From: Halobacterium hubeiense
Lineage (GTDB): Archaea; Halobacteriota; Halobacteria; Halobacteriales; Halobacteriaceae
Length of the DNA: 64,000 bases
NCBI RefSeq assembly: GCF_001488575.1
Contig: NZ_LN831302.1
Location: 1,364,001 to 1,428,000, forward strand
Direction of reading: 5' to 3'
Position 1 is the first letter of the stretch, and every line of letters starts with the position of its first letter. The position numbers and the translations under genes were made by a program. Positions 33,843-42,408 of this stretch are shown here, piece after piece. The notes under the pieces were generated by a model, which saw nothing but the letters and a program-made list of their open reading frames with translations, was not told where the DNA came from and ran no database searches.

Positions 33843-34287
33843 GCACCGCGACGGCGACCCCGTCGACATCCTGCTCGTCGAAGACAACCCCGGGGACGTG
33901 CGCCTCACCCGGGAGGCCTTCGCGGAAGCGCACATCAACAACGACCTCCACGACGTCAACGACGGCGAAGCCGCCCTCGACTTCCTCCACCAGCGCGGCG
34001 ACCACGCCGACGCCCCGCGCCCCGACCTGATATTGCTCGACCTGAACCTCCCGAAAGTCGACGGCCTCGACGTCCTCGAAGCGGTGAAGTCCGACGACGA
34101 CCTGCGGACGATTCCGGTCGTCGTCCTCACCAGCTCCGAGGCCGAGGAGGACGTCGCGCGAAGCTACGAACAGCACACGAACGCGTACCTCACGAAGCCC
34201 ATCGACCCCAACGAGTTCGTGGACGTGATTCGGTCCTTCGAGCGGTTCTGGTTGACGCTCGTGGAACTGCCGCCGACCCCGGAGTGA
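33835..34287 (+). CDS. CheY-like response regulator (RcpA type)
   Basis: A 150-aa single receiver domain. The acidic pair EDNPGD (about 16-21), phosphoacceptor D69 in LILLDLNLPKVDG, and the LTSS and TKP segments are all present. There is no output domain. This is the type that partners phytochrome-like kinases. It overlaps the kinase gene by 8 nt and is followed after 1 nt by the Bat-type regulator, so phosphate could be shared among the three proteins. Confidence 0.92.
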   Translation: MIEHRDGDPVDILLVEDNPGDVRLTREAFAEAHINNDLHDVNDGEAALDFLHQRGDHADAPRPDLILLDLNLPKVDGLDVLEAVKSDDDLRTIPVVVLTSSEAEEDVARSYEQHTNAYLTKPIDPNEFVDVIRSFERFWLTLVELPPTPE

Positions 34288-34288
34288 C

Positions 34289-36328
34289 ATGAGCGAGGAC
34301 GCCCGCCCGAGAATCCTGCTGGTCGAGGACAACCCCGGAGACGCCCGCTACATCCGCGAGCTGCTCGACGACGCCGTCTCGCTGGAAGCCCGGTCGTTCG
34401 ACGGCGACGCGCTCGTGGACCGGACCCGCGGAGCGCAAGCGGACCCGGTCGTCCACGAGTCGCGCCTCGACGACGCCCTCGACTACCTCGACGACGCCGG
34501 AGCCGACGTCGTCCTCCTCGACCTCGGGCTCCCCGACAGCACGGGGCTGGAGACGCTCACGACGCTGCTGGACCACCACGCCGCGGTCCCGGTCGTCGTC
34601 CTGACCGGGCTCACCGACCGCGAGGTCGGGATGGAGGCGCTGCGCCGGGGTGCCGAGGAGTTCCTCGTGAAAGACGAGATCAACCCCGAGTTGCTCGTGC
34701 GCTCGATTCACCACGCCATCGAGCGGCGCGCGCACCGCCGCGAGCAGAAGCGCTACGAGACGCTCATCGAGGAGTCCACGGACGTCAACGCCATCGTCGA
34801 CCCCGACGGCACCGTCCAGTACGTCACGCCCTCCGCCGAGTACGTGCTCGGGTACGACCCCGACGAGCTGGCCGGCGAGAACGCCTTCGAGTACGTCCAT
34901 CCCGACGACCAAGTCGCGGTCCGCGAGGAGTTCGACCGGCTCGCGGGCGACCCCGACTACCGCGCGACGGTGGACTTCCGGCTCCGGTGTGCGGACGGCT
35001 CGTGGGTGTTCCTCGACGCGCGCGGCCGGAACCTCCGCGACGAACCCGCGATAGACGGGTTCGTCGTCTACACCCGCGACGTCACCGAGCAACGCGAGTA
35101 CGAGCGCCGGCTGGAAGCCCAGCGCGAGCGCCTCGCCGCGCTGAACCAACTGAACGATGTCGTCAACGGGGTCGCGGGCGCGGTCGTCGACCAGTCCACG
35201 CGGGAGGAGATCGAGCGCATCGCCTGCGAGCGCCTCGCGGCGTCGCCGTCCTACGAGTTCGCGTGGGTCGGCGAGCCCGACCCCGAAACCCAGGAAGTGA
35301 ACGTGCGCGCCAGCGCCGGCACGGACGGCTACCTCGACGACGTGTCGCTGTCCGTGGCGCCCGGCGACCCGGCCAGCGAGGGGCCGACCGGGCGCGCGCT
35401 CCGCACCGGCGAGATGCAGACCGTCCTCGACGTCGACGACGACAGCGACTACGAGCGGTGGCGCGACCTCGCCGACGAGTACGGCTTCCGGTCGTCGGCC
35501 GCCATCCCGATTCGCCACGAGGACACCACCTACGGCGTGCTGAACGTCTACGCCGACCGCTCGGACGCGTTCCGCGAGCAGGAGCGCACCGTCGTCGAGC
35601 ACCTCGGGCACCTCGTCGGGCACGCCATCGCGGCCGCCGAGCGCAAGCAGGCGCTGATGAGCGACGCGGTCGTGGAACTGGAGTTCCGGGTCCGCGAAAT
35701 CGCGGACGCAGTCGGTGCCGACACCGTCCCGGAGACGCCGATAGCGCTGGAGCGGACGGTCTCCGTCGACGACGGCGAGTTCCTCGTCTACGGCACCGTC
35801 GACGAGGACGGCGTCGACGACCTCCGGCGGTTCACGGAGACTGTGTCGTTCTGGAAGTCGTTTGACGTCGTCGGGGAGGACGTCGACGGCGTGCGGTTCG
35901 AACTCCGGCTGTCGGACCCGCCGCTGATGTCGGAGGTGGCGTCGCTGGGCGGGTCGGTCCGGCGGGTCGTCCTCGGCGAGGACCTCCGCTTGACCGCGCA
36001 GTTCCCGCAGGACACCGACGTCCGGGAGGTCGTGAGCGCGATTCGGGACGCGTACGACTCCGCGGAGGCGGTGGCGCGCCGGCAGGTCACCGAGCGCGAC
36101 CAGCGCGCCGACCACCTCGCGGACGTCTGGTCGGACGCGCTCACCGAGCGCCAGCGCACCGTCGTCGAGACGGCGTACTACGCGGGCTTCTTCGAGTGGC
36201 CGCGCGCGACCAGCGGCGAGGACGTCGCCGAGTCGCTGGACATCTCCGGGCCGACGTTCTCACAGCACCTGCGCGCCGCCGAGAACAAGATTTTCGCGCG
36301 CCTCGTCGGCGACGACGCCGCGGATTAG
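34289..36328 (+). CDS. Receiver-PAS-GAF-Bat type HTH transcription regulator
   Basis: A 679-aa protein. Its receiver domain (about 8-130) has D78 as phosphoacceptor (VVLLDLGLPDSTG). A PAS domain (about 155-275), a GAF domain (about 305-450), and a bacterio-opsin-activator-like region (about 455-675) follow, ending with the HTH-10 sequence ERQRTVVETAYYAGFFEWPR and FSQHLRAAENKIF. It is therefore a direct output regulator for the kinase two genes upstream, combining phosphorylation input with small-molecule or redox sensing. It ends in TTAG, overlapping the stop of the next gene on the other strand. Confidence 0.9.
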   Translation: MSEDARPRILLVEDNPGDARYIRELLDDAVSLEARSFDGDALVDRTRGAQADPVVHESRLDDALDYLDDAGADVVLLDLGLPDSTGLETLTTLLDHHAAVPVVVLTGLTDREVGMEALRRGAEEFLVKDEINPELLVRSIHHAIERRAHRREQKRYETLIEESTDVNAIVDPDGTVQYVTPSAEYVLGYDPDELAGENAFEYVHPDDQVAVREEFDRLAGDPDYRATVDFRLRCADGSWVFLDARGRNLRDEPAIDGFVVYTRDVTEQREYERRLEAQRERLAALNQLNDVVNGVAGAVVDQSTREEIERIACERLAASPSYEFAWVGEPDPETQEVNVRASAGTDGYLDDVSLSVAPGDPASEGPTGRALRTGEMQTVLDVDDDSDYERWRDLADEYGFRSSAAIPIRHEDTTYGVLNVYADRSDAFREQERTVVEHLGHLVGHAIAAAERKQALMSDAVVELEFRVREIADAVGADTVPETPIALERTVSVDDGEFLVYGTVDEDGVDDLRRFTETVSFWKSFDVVGEDVDGVRFELRLSDPPLMSEVASLGGSVRRVVLGEDLRLTAQFPQDTDVREVVSAIRDAYDSAEAVARRQVTERDQRADHLADVWSDALTERQRTVVETAYYAGFFEWPRATSGEDVAESLDISGPTFSQHLRAAENKIFARLVGDDAAD

Positions 36329-37320
36329 AACTGCGGAAGCGAGAGCGGCACCGACCCCTTCGCGTAGCCGTCCACGGAGCCGTCCGGCCGCACGCGGAAG
36401 ACGACCGCGGGCCGGTGGCCGACGTCGGGCCGTTCGCCGCGGACGCGGCGCCACTCGTCGTCGGGGAACGACGAGCAGTCCACGAACAGGACGGCGCCGC
36501 CGCCGTGGGCTTCCAGCTGGCCGCTGGTCTTCGTCTCCGCGGTCTCCTTGACGGCGCGAATCGGGGTGTCGGCGGCGCGGTCGTTCGTCGGCACCGGCCG
36601 CGTCACCTCCACGAGCACGCCGTGTTCGCCCTCGCGGTCCGCGCGGAAGTCCAGCGAGTGACCCGTCGTCACCTCGATTTCGGGCGTAATCTCGTAGCCG
36701 GCCTCGTGGAGCAGCCACGCGGCGTGGAACTCGCTCATTGCGGCGCTCGCGCGCGCCAAGTCGAGGAACTCGGAGGTGCCGAGTTTCCCGGCCATCACGT
36801 GTCGCTCGTCGTCGAGGACGCCAATGTCGAGGAACTCCTCGTAGAACGCCAGCGCGTCCGCGGGGTCGGCGTCCGGGAAGCCCGCGGCGTGCTCGCTGAA
36901 GAACGCGCGCGTCGTCTCGCGGCCGTCCTTCGACATGAACACGGGCAGGAAGAACCACGACAGCGTGGGGTAGTCCGCGAGCCACGGCGACTGCTCGTGC
37001 AGTTCCGCCAGGAACTCGCGTTGCGCCCACTCGGAGACGTCCTCGGGGGCTTCGGCGAACGACTGCTTGTCCGTGCGCCACAGCGCTTCCGGCGTCTCGG
37101 TGTTGCCGAGCCACCAGCCGCCGTCGCGGTTCCAGCAGAACAGCGCGGTGTCGCCGTTGTCCACGTCGAAGCGCCGCGCGTCGTACCCCTCGGGGGGTTT
37201 GAACCACGGCGTCGAGCTACTCGCGCCGAGGTTGTCGTCGAGGTCCCGGTAGAGCAGGTCGCGGACGCGGTCGGCACTCCACGACTCGGTCGAGCGCCGG
37301 AACCGCAGCGGTTTCGCCAC
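36325..37320 (-). CDS. DUF5784-like conserved halophile protein with possible nuclease-fold core
   Basis: A 331-aa acidic protein that I recall as DUF5784, conserved in halophiles and of unknown function. The N-terminal MAKPLRFRRSTESWSADRVR and WWLGNTETPEALWRTDKQSF blocks are characteristic. The second half contains HSLDFRAD, then GVLVEVTRP about 10 residues later, then FVDCSSF. That spacing resembles the D...ExK/T core of PD-(D/E)xK nucleases, although the Lys is replaced by Thr. It ends within the stop codon of the Bat-type regulator (TTAG, 36325-36328). Function not claimed. Confidence 0.75.
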   Translation of the reverse strand: MAKPLRFRRSTESWSADRVRDLLYRDLDDNLGASSSTPWFKPPEGYDARRFDVDNGDTALFCWNRDGGWWLGNTETPEALWRTDKQSFAEAPEDVSEWAQREFLAELHEQSPWLADYPTLSWFFLPVFMSKDGRETTRAFFSEHAAGFPDADPADALAFYEEFLDIGVLDDERHVMAGKLGTSEFLDLARASAAMSEFHAAWLLHEAGYEITPEIEVTTGHSLDFRADREGEHGVLVEVTRPVPTNDRAADTPIRAVKETAETKTSGQLEAHGGGAVLFVDCSSFPDDEWRRVRGERPDVGHRPAVVFRVRPDGSVDGYAKGSVPLSLPQF

Positions 37321-37375
37321 ACTCGGCGTTGGTCGGCGGCAGTGATGAGTCTGTCGTCGGCGCGCGGGCCGGCGG

Positions 37376-37609
37376 TTAGACGAACTCCAGTTCCTCGGGC
37401 GCGTAGGTGACGGCGTCGCGGCCGTAGTCGTCGAAGCGGACGACGACGCGCGGCCCGTCGCTGCCCGGGCGGAGGTCGGTGACGACGCCGTCGTCGCCGA
37501 AGTGCTGGTGGCGGTCGTAGCCGTGAACCGCGAGCTTCGCCTTGTCGGCGGACTGCCGCGCGACGCGTACCGGTTGACCGAGGCGCAGGTCTGACGACGA
37601 TTGTGTCAT
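37376..37609 (-). CDS. Small SH3/KOW-like protein
   Basis: A 77-aa protein. A small beta-barrel pattern is visible: GQPVRVARQ, then DDGVVTDLRPGSDGPRVVVRF and a YAPEELEFV end, as in KOW or Tudor-like folds. No zinc site or membrane helix. The ATG at 37609 gives MTQSSSDLRLG. It is divergent from the DUF2249 gene, and the shared 108-nt intergenic region carries a CGAA-N4-TTCG palindrome that could serve both. Confidence 0.7.
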   Translation of the reverse strand: MTQSSSDLRLGQPVRVARQSADKAKLAVHGYDRHQHFGDDGVVTDLRPGSDGPRVVVRFDDYGRDAVTYAPEELEFV

Positions 37610-37664
37610 GTCACTACGTACCACAGTATCTGTAATGAACGTTTCGGCATTCCGGCGGTTCGAG

Positions 37665-37676
37665 CGAATATATTCG
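37665..37676. promoter_or_regulatory. CGAA-N4-TTCG palindrome (NarO-like site) before DUF2249 gene
   Basis: CGAATATATTCG is a perfect palindrome whose end is 41 nt before the ATG of the DUF2249 gene. The same motif type precedes the genes at 47330 and 48370 at almost the same distance. In Haloferax the CGAA-N4-TTCG repeat is associated with oxygen-responsive NarO control of denitrification genes. Confidence 0.6.
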
Positions 37677-37717
37677 GGAGAACACGCTCCCGCGGCGACG
37701 GCCAACCCACGACTGCG

Positions 37718-37951
37718 ATGGCAGCCAAAACACTCGACCTGCGCGAGGTACCGCCGCCCGAGCGCCACCCCAAGATACACGACGCCTTCGAGGAGTTAGA
37801 CAGCGGCGAGGCGCTGGAACTCGTCAACGACCACGAGCCCAAGCCGCTGTTCTACGAGATGCAGGCGGAAGTCGACTCCTTCGACGCGGACGCCTACGAG
37901 GTCGAACAGCGCGGCCCCAGCGAGTTCGTCGCGAAACTCCCGAAGGCCTGA
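37718..37951 (+). CDS. DUF2249 domain protein (single domain)
   Basis: A 77-aa protein forming one DUF2249 domain: LDLREVPPPERHPKIHDAF, then ELVNDHEPKPLFYEM, with the conserved His of NDHEPKPL. DUF2249 proteins occur in denitrification and heme/hemerythrin contexts but have no proven function. A second copy with four domains lies at 48370. Both genes share a CGAA-N4-TTCG palindrome at similar spacing, suggesting co-regulation under low oxygen. Confidence 0.85.
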   Translation: MAAKTLDLREVPPPERHPKIHDAFEELDSGEALELVNDHEPKPLFYEMQAEVDSFDADAYEVEQRGPSEFVAKLPKA

Positions 37952-38162
37952 CCCGGAGACTGCCTCCTGCGTCGTACCCGCCTCACTCGCCGGCAACACG
38001 CCGGCACTCCCGACCCACCGCCGGCGCGCGGCGCCCGCGCGTCGGCATCTCCCATCACCAGATTCCCCCTCATCACCACGCTCCCCTCTCATCGCCACAC
38101 CACACTTTCCTCACCTCCACTGCGCCACACCCGGCGCCACATTCGGCGCCGCGCACGGCCGG

Positions 38163-38639
38163 TCAGTCGGCGTCGTCGCGCTCGTCGCCGGCTGCTTTCT
38201 CCATCGTGACGCGGTGCGGGGCGTAGCCGCGGCGCTCGTAGAGGCGGCGCGCGGCCTCGTTGTCCCACAGCGCCTCGACGGCGAGCACGTCCGCGCCCGC
38301 GTCGCGAAGCTGCCGCTCGGCGTAGTCCAGCAGCGCCGAGCCGACGCCCTCGCCGCGGGCGTCCGCCACCACGTAGAGGTTGTCCACGACGCCGCGCGTG
38401 GCGTCCGTCTCGAAGAATCCCGTCTCGACGTGGAACATCACGAACCCGACCGGCTGGCCGCCGCGCCGGACGACCGCGCAGTCGCCGGTGTGGACGTACT
38501 GCGCGACGAGGTCGCGGGCCTGCTCGCGGTTCTCCGCGGCGCGCAGGTGCGAGCCGTGCGCGCGCTGCTCGCTGGCGAGCGCGACCCACAGCTCCGTGAC
38601 CGCCGCGACGTCGTCCCCGGTCGCCGGCGTCACCTCCAT
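38163..38639 (-). CDS. GNAT family N-acetyltransferase
   Basis: A 158-aa acetyl-CoA-dependent transferase. The acetyl-CoA-binding motif A is VVADARGEGVGSALLDYAER (about 92-111), followed by VEALWDNEAARRLYERRGY, which is motif B. The acceptor is not predictable. 37 nt separate it from the upstream pgk gene on the same strand. The interval downstream (37952-38162) is a C/T-rich, gene-free tract. Confidence 0.88.
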   Translation of the reverse strand: MEVTPATGDDVAAVTELWVALASEQRAHGSHLRAAENREQARDLVAQYVHTGDCAVVRRGGQPVGFVMFHVETGFFETDATRGVVDNLYVVADARGEGVGSALLDYAERQLRDAGADVLAVEALWDNEAARRLYERRGYAPHRVTMEKAAGDERDDAD

Positions 38640-38676
38640 CCGCGTCCCTCCACGGTCGGTCTCGTCGGCGCCGCCG

Positions 38677-39873
38677 TCACCGCAGCGCCTCCACGGCCGG
38701 GAGCGGCTCGCCCGTGAGCAGTCGGAGTGCGGCGCCGCCGCCGGTGCTCACGTGCTCGAACCCCGAGAGGCCGAACTGCCGGATGGCCGCCGCCGTGTCG
38801 CCGCCGCCGACGATGGTGTAGTCCGCGCGCGTCGCCGCCTCGAAGACGCCGCGCGTGCCGTCCGCGAACGCCGCCTCCTCGAAGACGCCCGCCGGCCCGT
38901 TGAGAATCGCGGTGCCGGTCGATTCGAGGACGTCGGCGTACGCGGCGACCGTGTCGCTGCCGACGTCCTTGAGGGGTTCGTCGCGCCCCGGCGGGAGCTC
39001 CTCGACGCCGAGTTCGACGCGCTCGCCGTCGCGCTCGACGGCGACGTCCTCGGGCACGTGGATGTGGTTGCCGTACTCGTAGAGGAGCGCGTCCGCGCGC
39101 TCGATTGCCGCCTCGTAGCCGCGGTCCTGAATGAACTCCGTGCTCGCGCGGCCGACGTCGACGCCGGCCGCCGTGAGGAAGACGTTCCCGACGACGCCGG
39201 TGACCAGCACGTCGTCGGCGAGGTCGTTCGCGAGCGCGTGCTCGACGACCGTCACGGAGTCCGGGACCTTCGCGCCGCCGACGACGTACGTCCGCGGCGT
39301 CGGCGTCTCCTCGATGGCGCCGAGCACGTCCAGCTCGGTCTCCATCACGCGGCCCGCGTACGACTCCAGTCGCTCGGGGAACCCGACTAGCGACGGCTGC
39401 GAGCGGTGCGCGGCCGCGAACGCGTCGTTGACGTACGCGTCCAGCACCGGGGAGAGCCGCTCGACGAGGAAGGTCTCCGCGGCGCGCTCCGGTGAGAACT
39501 CCATGTACTCCTCGCTGTAGAAGCGCGTGTTCTCCAGCAGGACCGCGGTGCCCGCGTCGAGGGCGTCGACGGCGTCCCGCGCCTCGGCGGAGAACGTCGC
39601 GTCGCAGTACGAGACCAGATTGTCGAGCAGTTCGTCGAGCCGGTCGGCGTGGGCTTCGAGGCGCTCGAACTCGTCGCCGCCCGGCCGCCCCTGGTGGGCG
39701 AGAATCGCGACGCGCGCGCCGCGGTCGAGCAGTTCGTCGAGCGTGTCCACGTGCGCCCGGAGGCGGGCGTCGTCGGCGAGCGTTCCGTCCTCGGCCAGCG
39801 GGCTGTTGATGTCGACCCGCACCCCGACTGCGGCGTCCGCGGCGTCGAGGTCGTCGAGGGTCCGTATCGCCAT
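38677..39873 (-). CDS. pgk: Phosphoglycerate kinase
   Basis: A 398-aa glycolytic/gluconeogenic enzyme interconverting 1,3-bisphosphoglycerate and 3-phosphoglycerate with ADP/ATP. VRVDINSPLAEDG (about 17-29) and LAHQGRPGGDEF are the substrate-binding loops. NDAFAAAHRSQPSLVG follows, and VVGGGDTAAAI near the C-terminus binds the nucleotide. As in other halophiles the usual DFNVPL motif reads DINSPL. A GNAT gene follows in the same direction. Confidence 0.95.
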   Translation of the reverse strand: MAIRTLDDLDAADAAVGVRVDINSPLAEDGTLADDARLRAHVDTLDELLDRGARVAILAHQGRPGGDEFERLEAHADRLDELLDNLVSYCDATFSAEARDAVDALDAGTAVLLENTRFYSEEYMEFSPERAAETFLVERLSPVLDAYVNDAFAAAHRSQPSLVGFPERLESYAGRVMETELDVLGAIEETPTPRTYVVGGAKVPDSVTVVEHALANDLADDVLVTGVVGNVFLTAAGVDVGRASTEFIQDRGYEAAIERADALLYEYGNHIHVPEDVAVERDGERVELGVEELPPGRDEPLKDVGSDTVAAYADVLESTGTAILNGPAGVFEEAAFADGTRGVFEAATRADYTIVGGGDTAAAIRQFGLSGFEHVSTGGGAALRLLTGEPLPAVEALR

Positions 39874-40071
39874 GTGGTGGGACCGAGAGAAGCGGCGGGC
39901 ATAGGCGTTTCTGTACGTCGCGGCCAGTCACGCGCCCGAATTCGGGTATTCGGACGCGAGTAAACGTCGGCGGCGTGCGCTCGGGGTCGGTTGTGGGATG
40001 GGACGTGGCGGCGAGTCCGTGGACGGCAGACGGACTGATACTCCGCTATCAGACCGGCTGACACGCCGGCG

Positions 40072-40617
40072 TCAGACCGGCTGGCACTCGGGGCAGAGCA
40101 GTTGGCCGTTGACGTCCACGAGTTCGTGGGCGAGACCGCCGCAGCTCTCGCAGACGCCCTGCTCGCTGTAGCTGTCCGCCGAGGGCGCTTGCTCGCTGCC
40201 CGTCGGCGGCGCGGACGGGGCTGCGGGCGCGCCGCGGAGCTGTTTCTCGACGGTCGGCGCGACGTCGCGGGCTTCCACGACCCCGTGGACGCCGTCGTCG
40301 TCGGTGACGAGCACGCGCGGGTCGCCCGTCCGCCCCATCAGGTCGGCGGCGTCCGCGACCGAGGCGTCCAGCGACAGCGACTCGGGCGGGCCGTCCATCA
40401 CGTCCGCGGCGGTGACCGCGTTCGGGTCGTGGCCGTCCAGCAGCGCGTCCATCACGGACTCGGCGGTGACGACGCCAACCGGCTCGGCCCCCCGGAGGAC
40501 GACCGCGCTGTTGGTGTTCTCCGCCCGCATCAGTTCCACCGCGTCGAGGAGTTCGTCGGACTCGCTGACGCCGACGAACTCCTGTGAGAGCACGTCCCTG
40601 AGCGCTAACTGCGTCAT
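40072..40617 (-). CDS. CBS-pair protein with C-terminal zinc ribbon
   Basis: A 181-aa protein. Two CBS domains (about 5-60 and 70-125) can form one adenosyl-nucleotide-binding Bateman module. A Pro/Ala-rich linker follows, then a CESCG...CPEC zinc ribbon (about 155-178). CBS proteins sense energy status (AMP/ATP) or SAM, and the ribbon may contact nucleic acid or a partner protein. The ATG at 40617 (MTQLALRDV) is preferred over the upstream ATG at 40632. A stretch of about 200 nt without genes separates it from pgk. Confidence 0.85.
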   Translation of the reverse strand: MTQLALRDVLSQEFVGVSESDELLDAVELMRAENTNSAVVLRGAEPVGVVTAESVMDALLDGHDPNAVTAADVMDGPPESLSLDASVADAADLMGRTGDPRVLVTDDDGVHGVVEARDVAPTVEKQLRGAPAAPSAPPTGSEQAPSADSYSEQGVCESCGGLAHELVDVNGQLLCPECQPV

Positions 40618-40849
40618 GTGAACACGTAGCACGCAGTCGGGCTAAAAGGTATCCCCACAACGCGTATGAGGGGCGGCAGCGAAGGTCTGTGGGACCGATG
40701 CGGCGCGCCAGCGGGATGGTCGTCGCGCGTCCGGTGGCCGCGTGACTGTCACCGCGGATTCGTAACTGTTGCCGCGAGAGGAGGATGTGGCAGCGCTGAC
40801 GGCGCCGAACCGCGGGATTCAACACCGCTGCCTCCCCTCGCGTGTAGCA

Positions 40850-41584
40850 ATGACCATCCCGTCGTTCGCTATCGGCATCGCCGGGGGCACGGGCGCCGGC
40901 AAGACGACGGTAGCGCGCGAGATTACCGACAACGTCGAGGAGGCGGCCACCCTCATCCCGCTGGACAACTACTACAAGGACCTCAGCCACATGGACTTCG
41001 AGGAGCGGGCGACCGTCAACTACGACCACCCCTCGGCGTTCGAGTGGGACCTCCTGCAGGAACACCTCGACGCCCTGCTCTCCGGGCAAGCCGTCGAGAT
41101 GCCCCAGTACGACTTCTCCGAGCACCTCCGAAAGGAGGAGCGAGTCACCGTCGAGCCCACCGACGTCATCGTGCTGGAGGGGATTCTCGCGCTCTACGAC
41201 GAGGACGTCAACGACATGCTCGACCTCCACATCTACGTCGAGACCGACGCCGACGTCCGCATCCTCCGGCGCATCGAGCGCGACGTCGTCGAGCGCGGCC
41301 GCGAGCTGGAGGGCGTGATGGACCAGTACCTCTCGACGGTGAAGCCGATGCACGAGCAGTTCATCGAACCCACGAAGAAGGACGCCGACATCATCATCCC
41401 GGAGGGCGCCAACGCCGTCGCGGTCAACCTCCTCGAAGAGAAAGTGCAGGCCGAGAGCTCCGAGATGGCGGAGTGGGCGGTGCGCGGCGACGAGGAGCGC
41501 TACGAGCGCGAGTTCACGGACGGCGACGCCGACGACGACAGCGAGGCGGAAGCCGACGCGAGCGCGCCCGAGAACTCGGAGTAG
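40850..41584 (+). CDS. udk: Uridine kinase
   Basis: A 244-aa P-loop kinase that phosphorylates uridine/cytidine in pyrimidine salvage. The Walker A is GGTGAGKTT (about 12-20). The PLDNYYKD motif, DHPSAFEWDLL and LEGILALYDEDVNDM are diagnostic of Udk. The last 35 residues form an acidic tail absent from bacterial Udk. The start at 40850 is chosen because upstream in-frame sequence lacks similarity. The 230-nt interval upstream has no recognisable gene. Confidence 0.94.
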   Translation: MTIPSFAIGIAGGTGAGKTTVAREITDNVEEAATLIPLDNYYKDLSHMDFEERATVNYDHPSAFEWDLLQEHLDALLSGQAVEMPQYDFSEHLRKEERVTVEPTDVIVLEGILALYDEDVNDMLDLHIYVETDADVRILRRIERDVVERGRELEGVMDQYLSTVKPMHEQFIEPTKKDADIIIPEGANAVAVNLLEEKVQAESSEMAEWAVRGDEERYEREFTDGDADDDSEAEADASAPENSE

Positions 41585-41648
41585 CGCGGGAGTCGCGAGT
41601 GCGCGGTAGTTCTGTCGTCGGTACGGAGGAGAATCGACTGTCGCCGGC

Positions 41649-41975
41649 CTACCGCTCGGGCGGGTGGTAGTCCCAGACGTTCGCGCGGCGCAGGCCGTCG
41701 CCGACCGCCTTGTGGAAGTCCACCTTCGTCTCGAAGGTGTCCTCCTCGACGTGTTCGAAGATTTCCTCGACGGAGAGCACCTTCTCGTGGTTGACGCGGA
41801 CCGGCCAGTCGCCGAACTCCTCGACGAACGCCGATTTCTCCAGCGGGAAGTCGTCTTCCTCGTCGGTCATCTTCGAGAGGACCGCCATGTCGTAGTTGCG
41901 GCCGCCCTCGCTGCCCTTCTCGCCGTCGGGGTCGTGGACCCAGTCCCGGCCCGAGGGGTCTTCCATCTCTGCCAT
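41649..41975 (-). CDS. Conserved halophile protein (DUF5785-like)
   Basis: A 108-aa acidic protein starting MAEMEDPSGRDWVHDPDGEK, which I recall as a conserved DUF5785 protein of halophiles. It has a DFPLEKSAFVEEFGDWPVR centre and an alpha-helical second half, with no cysteines or membrane helix. Function unknown. It lies between udk (convergent) and tRNA-Ser. The ATG at 41975 is preferred over 42002. Confidence 0.7.
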   Translation of the reverse strand: MAEMEDPSGRDWVHDPDGEKGSEGGRNYDMAVLSKMTDEEDDFPLEKSAFVEEFGDWPVRVNHEKVLSVEEIFEHVEEDTFETKVDFHKAVGDGLRRANVWDYHPPER

Positions 41976-42066
41976 ACCCGTGACGTTCGCCGCCGGCCCC
42001 AAAACCGTTTCTCAATCCGCGCAGGGGATTTTCGACTGCTCGGGCGACGAGTCGCGGAGAAGTCAG

Positions 42067-42148
42067 CGGTGAGGCTGGGATTTGAACCCAGGAGGCTGAC
42101 GCCACCGGTTTTCAAGACCGGCGCAATAGGCCGCTCTGCCACCTCACC
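42067..42148 (-). tRNA. tRNA-Ser (anticodon UGA)
   Basis: A class II tRNA. The acceptor 42142-42148/42068-42074 (GGTGAGG/CCTCACC on the minus strand) is followed by discriminator G, as required for Ser. The anticodon stem CCGGT/ACCGG holds the loop CTTGAAA (anticodon TGA). There is a long variable arm and T-arm CTGGG-TTCAAAT-CCCAG. No intron and no encoded CCA. Confidence 0.95.
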
Positions 42149-42207
42149 GCGCGAGCGGTCGTACGACGAGTGGACGGTTGAAACTGTCGTTGTCCGGCAG
42201 TCGGGAG

Positions 42208-42231
42208 GCCCCCGCCCCCAGATTTCGAGTG
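42208..42231 (-). repeat. ORB-like origin repeat 1
   Basis: On the minus strand it reads CACTCGAAATCTGGGGGC and continues into a G-run. It shares the CAnTnG-nAAA core and G-string with the other four copies around orc1. Confidence 0.6.
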
Positions 42232-42294
42232 TTCGACGGTGGAGCGGTGGGCGGCGATTACCCGTCGGGGTGAGTGCGCTGTGACGGGAACACG

Positions 42295-42314
42295 CCCACC
42301 CCGTTTTGCAAGTG
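42295..42314 (-). repeat. ORB-like origin repeat 2
   Basis: On the minus strand it reads CACTTGCAAAACGGGGTGGG, identical for 20 nt to the plus-strand copy at 43934. Confidence 0.75.
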
Positions 42315-42408
42315 TTCTCGCGAGAAATTCAGGGAGCGACGACGGCGCCGGACGAGCGGCCGTTCGAAGCGATATCGGAATCAGGCGATAGGGCGCTAAT
42401 TACGCGGT

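Noticed and set aside
38045-38120. C/T-rich repeat-like tract downstream of the GNAT gene
   Set aside because: No repeated unit or symmetry; best seen as a pyrimidine-rich 3' region, possibly terminator-like, with nothing further to support.
41867-42142. Minus-strand frame reading through tRNA-Ser into the DUF5785-like gene
   Set aside because: Its N-terminal part is translated tRNA sequence; the downstream part is out of frame with the real gene.
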